Shown: positions 63,403-64,000 of the stretch, piece by piece
Layout of the letters: the number at the start of each line of letters is the position of its first letter
Numbering within the stretch: the first letter of the stretch is position 1
Origin: Nocardia mikamii NBRC 108933
GTDB lineage: Bacteria > Actinomycetota > Actinomycetes > Mycobacteriales > Mycobacteriaceae
DNA: 64,000 nucleotides
Assembly (NCBI RefSeq): GCF_001613505.1
Contig: NZ_BDCM01000014.1
Span: 372,001-436,000, forward strand
Direction: 5' to 3'
Position numbers and translations under genes: made by a program
Notes under the pieces: generated by a model
What the model was told of the DNA's origin: nothing
What the model saw: only the letters and a program-made list of their open reading frames with translations
Database searches by the model: none

Positions 63403-64000
63403 CGCCATCTCCGTTCTCGTATCTCGACGTCTCTTCCCGCCCCCGACGGTCGCCGCGCACCGCCTCCGCGAGCGCGCCCGACAGGTCGCCCGGCTCCCCC
63501 GCCCGGCGCGCGACGACGGTGTGCACGCGCACCCGCCCTCTGGCATCGGCGCCGCCTTCCCCCTGTAGCAGCAGCCCGTGCGCGACCACCTCCGATCCCG
63601 GCAGCGGCACCCGGCCCAGCGTGTGGGCCAGCATGCCGCCGACGGTGTCGACGTCCTCCTCCTCGATCTCCAGGCCGAACAACTCGCCCAGATCCTCGAC
63701 CGGCAGCCGGGTGGAGACGCGGTAAACCCCCTCGCCCAGCTCCTCCACCGGCGCGATCTCGTCGGTGTCGTATTCGTCGGCGATCTCGCCGACGATCTCC
63801 TCGAGGACGTCCTCGATGGTGACCAGCCCGGCGATGCCGCCGTATTCGTCCACCAGCAACGCCATGTGATTGCGGCGACGCTGCATCTCGTCCAGCAGAG
63901 CGTCGAGCGGTTTCGAATCGGGCACGAACACGGCCGGCCGCATCACCGCCCGCACCTGCACACTGCGGCCCCGATCCGCATACGGCACAAGATCTTTCAG
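63389..64000 (-). CDS. CBS-domain CorC/HlyC-type protein, C-terminal part (gene cut by window edge)
   Basis: About 203 C-terminal residues. The second CBS repeat ([40 protein letters not shown]) and the CorC_HlyC C-terminal domain ([31 protein letters not shown]) are present. Family members are membrane ion-transport-related proteins linked to Co/Mg efflux; the membrane part lies outside the window. The end overlaps the start of the deaminase-like gene. Confidence 0.9.
   Translation of the reverse strand: MKDLVPYADRGRSVQVRAVMRPAVFVPDSKPLDALLDEMQRRRNHMALLVDEYGGIAGLVTIEDVLEEIVGEIADEYDTDEIAPVEELGEGVYRVSTRLPVEDLGELFGLEIEEEDVDTVGGMLAHTLGRVPLPGSEVVAHGLLLQGEGGADARGRVRVHTVVARRAGEPGDLSGALAEAVRGDRRGREETSRYENGDGDDRG

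Overview
The window is high-GC, densely packed DNA of a mycolic-acid actinomycete. The best fit is Nocardia or a close relative; this is inferred from gene content and gene order, not from a database search. Several blocks keep the Mycobacterium tuberculosis gene order: ligA, a Rv3015c-like methionine-synthase-fold protein, mnmA and iscS at the left, and glyS, smtB, zur, a Rv2360c-like gene, uppS, recO, era, a cytidine-deaminase-like gene and a CBS/CorC gene at the right. F420-type flavin enzymes, two mycofactocin genes and an MspA-like porin also fit. Both ends cut a gene (ligA and the CorC-type gene).

Region by region. 1-2.5 kb: ligA start, a hydrophobic protein and a secreted Cys-containing protein. 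2.5-6.5 kb: the most unusual part, with two paralogous ECF sigma genes, a membrane-anchored Rieske protein, a cupredoxin lipoprotein, a Tat-type phosphoesterase and a small membrane protein. Four transcription starts here (one on the minus strand) carry the same box, GTAACC-N7/8-TATCT. 6.5-14.7 kb: an AAA ATPase, the thio-tRNA modification genes mnmA and iscS, and single metabolic genes. 14.8-17.6 kb: a molbindin and the pair mftF-mftE without the rest of the mycofactocin cluster. 19.7-30.1 kb: a molybdenum block, with a MocA-like transferase, a CoxG/S/M/L-type hydroxylase, XdhC, an HTH-TOBE regulator and modABC. 30.2-34.6 kb: an MspA-like protein with a Thr/Pro-rich insert, then a partly decayed glycosylation (heptose-type) cluster. 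34.6-39.3 kb: Cys-rich copper-storage-like protein, ChaB-like protein, large catalase, secreted serine protease and tRNA-Asn. 39.5-47.5 kb: dnaG, dgt and housekeeping neighbours. 47.5-52.7 kb: a two-component system with an ABC exporter and two perfect palindromes upstream. 52.8-64 kb: glyS, zinc regulators, a TetR/monooxygenase pair, uppS, recO and era, with two genes inserted between uppS and recO.

How the genes work together. The 2.5-6.5 kb block looks like a self-contained extracytoplasmic redox or copper response: the sigma genes sit behind the same box as their likely targets, and the Rieske protein is translationally coupled to the first sigma gene, in the place where an anti-sigma factor is usually found. 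The molybdenum block combines uptake (modABC), sensing or storage (TOBE proteins), cofactor maturation (MocA-like, XdhC) and a molybdoenzyme. Many genes start six or seven bases downstream of a TANNNT box, which indicates leaderless transcripts. I saw no CRISPR array, insertion sequence, integrase or prophage gene.
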